Assembly (NCBI GenBank): GCA_003154025.1 | Contig: PMCE01000484.1 | Span: 17,451-24,617, forward strand | Length of the DNA stretch: 7,167 nt | Direction of reading: 5' to 3' | From: Syntrophaceae bacterium | GTDB lineage: Bacteria; Desulfobacterota; SM23-61 | Shown here: in pieces, positions 6,577-7,167 of the stretch | Position numbering within the stretch: position 1 is the stretch's first letter | How the letters are laid out: every line of letters begins with the position of its first letter | Position numbers and translations under genes: made by a program | Notes under the pieces: generated by a model | The model's database searches: none | What the model was told of the DNA's origin: nothing | The model's input: only the letters and a program-made list of their open reading frames with translations

Positions 6577-6629
6577 CGCTCCTCAAGCGCAGCGCTCCTC
6601 AAGTCCGCCTTCGGCGGGCGCTCCTCGAG
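6577..6629 (-). repeat. Three-copy CTTGAGGAGCG repeat cluster between glycosyltransferase genes
   Basis: On the plus strand, CGCTCCTC(A/G)AG occurs at 6577-6587, 6593-6603 and 6619-6629. The first two are separated by CGCAG, the second and third by TCCGCCTTCGGCGGG, which contains a perfect 5-bp hairpin (CCGCC, loop TTC, GGCGG at 6605-6617). The cluster ends exactly at the stop codon of the upstream glycosyltransferase (6630-6632). A weaker relative, GCGCAACGCTCTTGA, at 6641-6655 matches 12 of 15 bases of 6587-6601 and falls in that gene's last codons; CCTCAAG at 6557-6563 may be another remnant. This looks like a REP-type extragenic repeat. The rest of the gap (6443-6576) shows no gene and no clear promoter. 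Confidence 0.72.
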
Positions 6630-7167
6630 TCACGCCCCCGGCGCAACGCTCTTGATGGCCTTTATTACCCCTTCCGCCCAATTTTCCGGGGAAAACTTCT
6701 CGATCCGGCCCCGGGATGCTTCGCCCATTTTTTTTCTAACTTCTTCATTCCTAATGAAATTTTGCAATATGCATGCCAAAGAGGAGGCGTCCCCCACGGG
6801 GGAGACGAACCCGTTTTCCCCTTCCTTCACCAAGTCCGGCCCTGCCCCGACCGCTTCGGAGACCACCAGCGGAAGCCCGAATTCCATCCCCTCATTCAGG
6901 ACGAATCCCCAGGGCTCGCTGCGGCTGGGCTGGACCAGAACATCGGCCAGGGCGTAATAGCGACAGAGCTTTTCGTGGTCGAGGAGGCCCAAAAACCGGA
7001 CGTCTCTGATCCCCTCGGCGCGGATCTGGTCTTCATAAGATTTCCGGTCGGGCCCGTCCCCGGCCAGGAGCAGAACAACCTTCTCTCCGGTTTTCTGCAG
7101 AAGGCCGACGGCCTTGATCAACGTGGATACCCCCTTCAGGGATTCCACCAGCCGTCCCACGAAAAGA
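6630..7167 (-). CDS. GT4-family glycosyltransferase, C-terminal part (5' end beyond window)
   Basis: The gene runs off the right edge; 178 C-terminal residues are visible, equivalent to the nucleotide-sugar-binding half of a GT-B enzyme. The visible part opens with LFVGRLVESLKGVSTLIKA, the standard GT4 strand and loop, followed by LLLAGDGPDRKSYE, VRFLGLL and ADVLVQPSRSEPWGFVLNEGMEFGLPLVVSE. The E-x7-E pair is E (6915-6917) and E (6891-6893), which contact the donor in retaining GT4 enzymes. It presumably adds another sugar of the same glycan; donor and acceptor are unknown. A GTG at 7158-7160 is in frame but sits inside the conserved VGRL motif and so is not a real start. The last residues (KSVAPGA) lie in DNA resembling the adjacent repeat cluster. 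The next gene starts 187 nt downstream. Confidence 0.93.
   Translation of the reverse strand, partial: LFVGRLVESLKGVSTLIKAVGLLQKTGEKVVLLLAGDGPDRKSYEDQIRAEGIRDVRFLGLLDHEKLCRYYALADVLVQPSRSEPWGFVLNEGMEFGLPLVVSEAVGAGPDLVKEGENGFVSPVGDASSLACILQNFIRNEEVRKKMGEASRGRIEKFSPENWAEGVIKAIKSVAPGA

Noticed and set aside
6605..6617. GC-rich hairpin (CCGCC-TTC-GGCGG) considered as an intrinsic terminator for the upstream glycosyltransferase.
   Set aside because: The stem is only 5 bp and no U-run follows it in the direction of transcription, so it is better explained as part of the repeat.
5927..6957. Plus-strand open frames across the gap between the two glycosyltransferases (5927-6655 and 6331-6957).
   Set aside because: Both run antisense through conserved glycosyltransferase coding sequence and join it to repeat DNA. 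Their proteins are Ser/Pro/Arg-rich with no motif.

Overview
The window is the distal part of a surface-polysaccharide (O-antigen, capsule or exopolysaccharide) gene cluster, read entirely from the minus strand. The DNA is moderately GC-rich. Lipid-linked glycan genes, a Wzy/WaaL-type membrane protein and a YdcF (DUF218) protein point to a Gram-negative bacterium. The low-complexity intergenic words remind me of environmental Desulfobacterota-like genomes, but that placement is a low-confidence inference. No rRNA, tRNA, CRISPR array, transposase or phage gene is visible.

In transcription order (right to left) the genes are: the 3' part of a GT4 glycosyltransferase that runs off the right edge (6630-7167); a second, complete GT4 glycosyltransferase (5117-6442); a class I SAM-dependent methyltransferase overlapping it by 11 nt (4297-5127); a polytopic O-antigen polymerase/ligase-like protein (2789-4246); a glutamine-dependent asparagine synthetase-family amidotransferase (860-2767); and a YdcF-family membrane protein (61-825). 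From 6442 to 61 the genes are nearly contiguous and are probably one operon. The largest gap, 187 nt, lies between the two glycosyltransferases and is filled largely by repeat DNA. No other gap reaches 300 bases.

A plausible joint function is as follows. The glycosyltransferases add sugars to a lipid-linked repeat unit, and the methyltransferase and AsnB-like protein may decorate it (O-methylation, amidation of a uronic acid). The Wzy/WaaL-like protein would then polymerise or transfer the glycan at the periplasmic face. YdcF is an accessory envelope protein of uncertain function. No flippase, initiating transferase or length regulator lies inside the window.

The genes themselves are ordinary. 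The less ordinary content is small-scale: (i) a repeat family at 6577-6629 with an inverted copy inside the coding start of the downstream glycosyltransferase, apparently supplying about 12 residues of its N-terminus; (ii) a perfect 12-bp stem between a strong Shine-Dalgarno sequence and the likely ydcF start codon, overlapping the asnB stop codon; (iii) a related low-complexity word array directly after the ydcF stop codon; and (iv) an O-antigen polymerase/ligase in which the usual His-Asn of the second-loop motif reads Gly-Ser. I found no convincing new multi-gene system.
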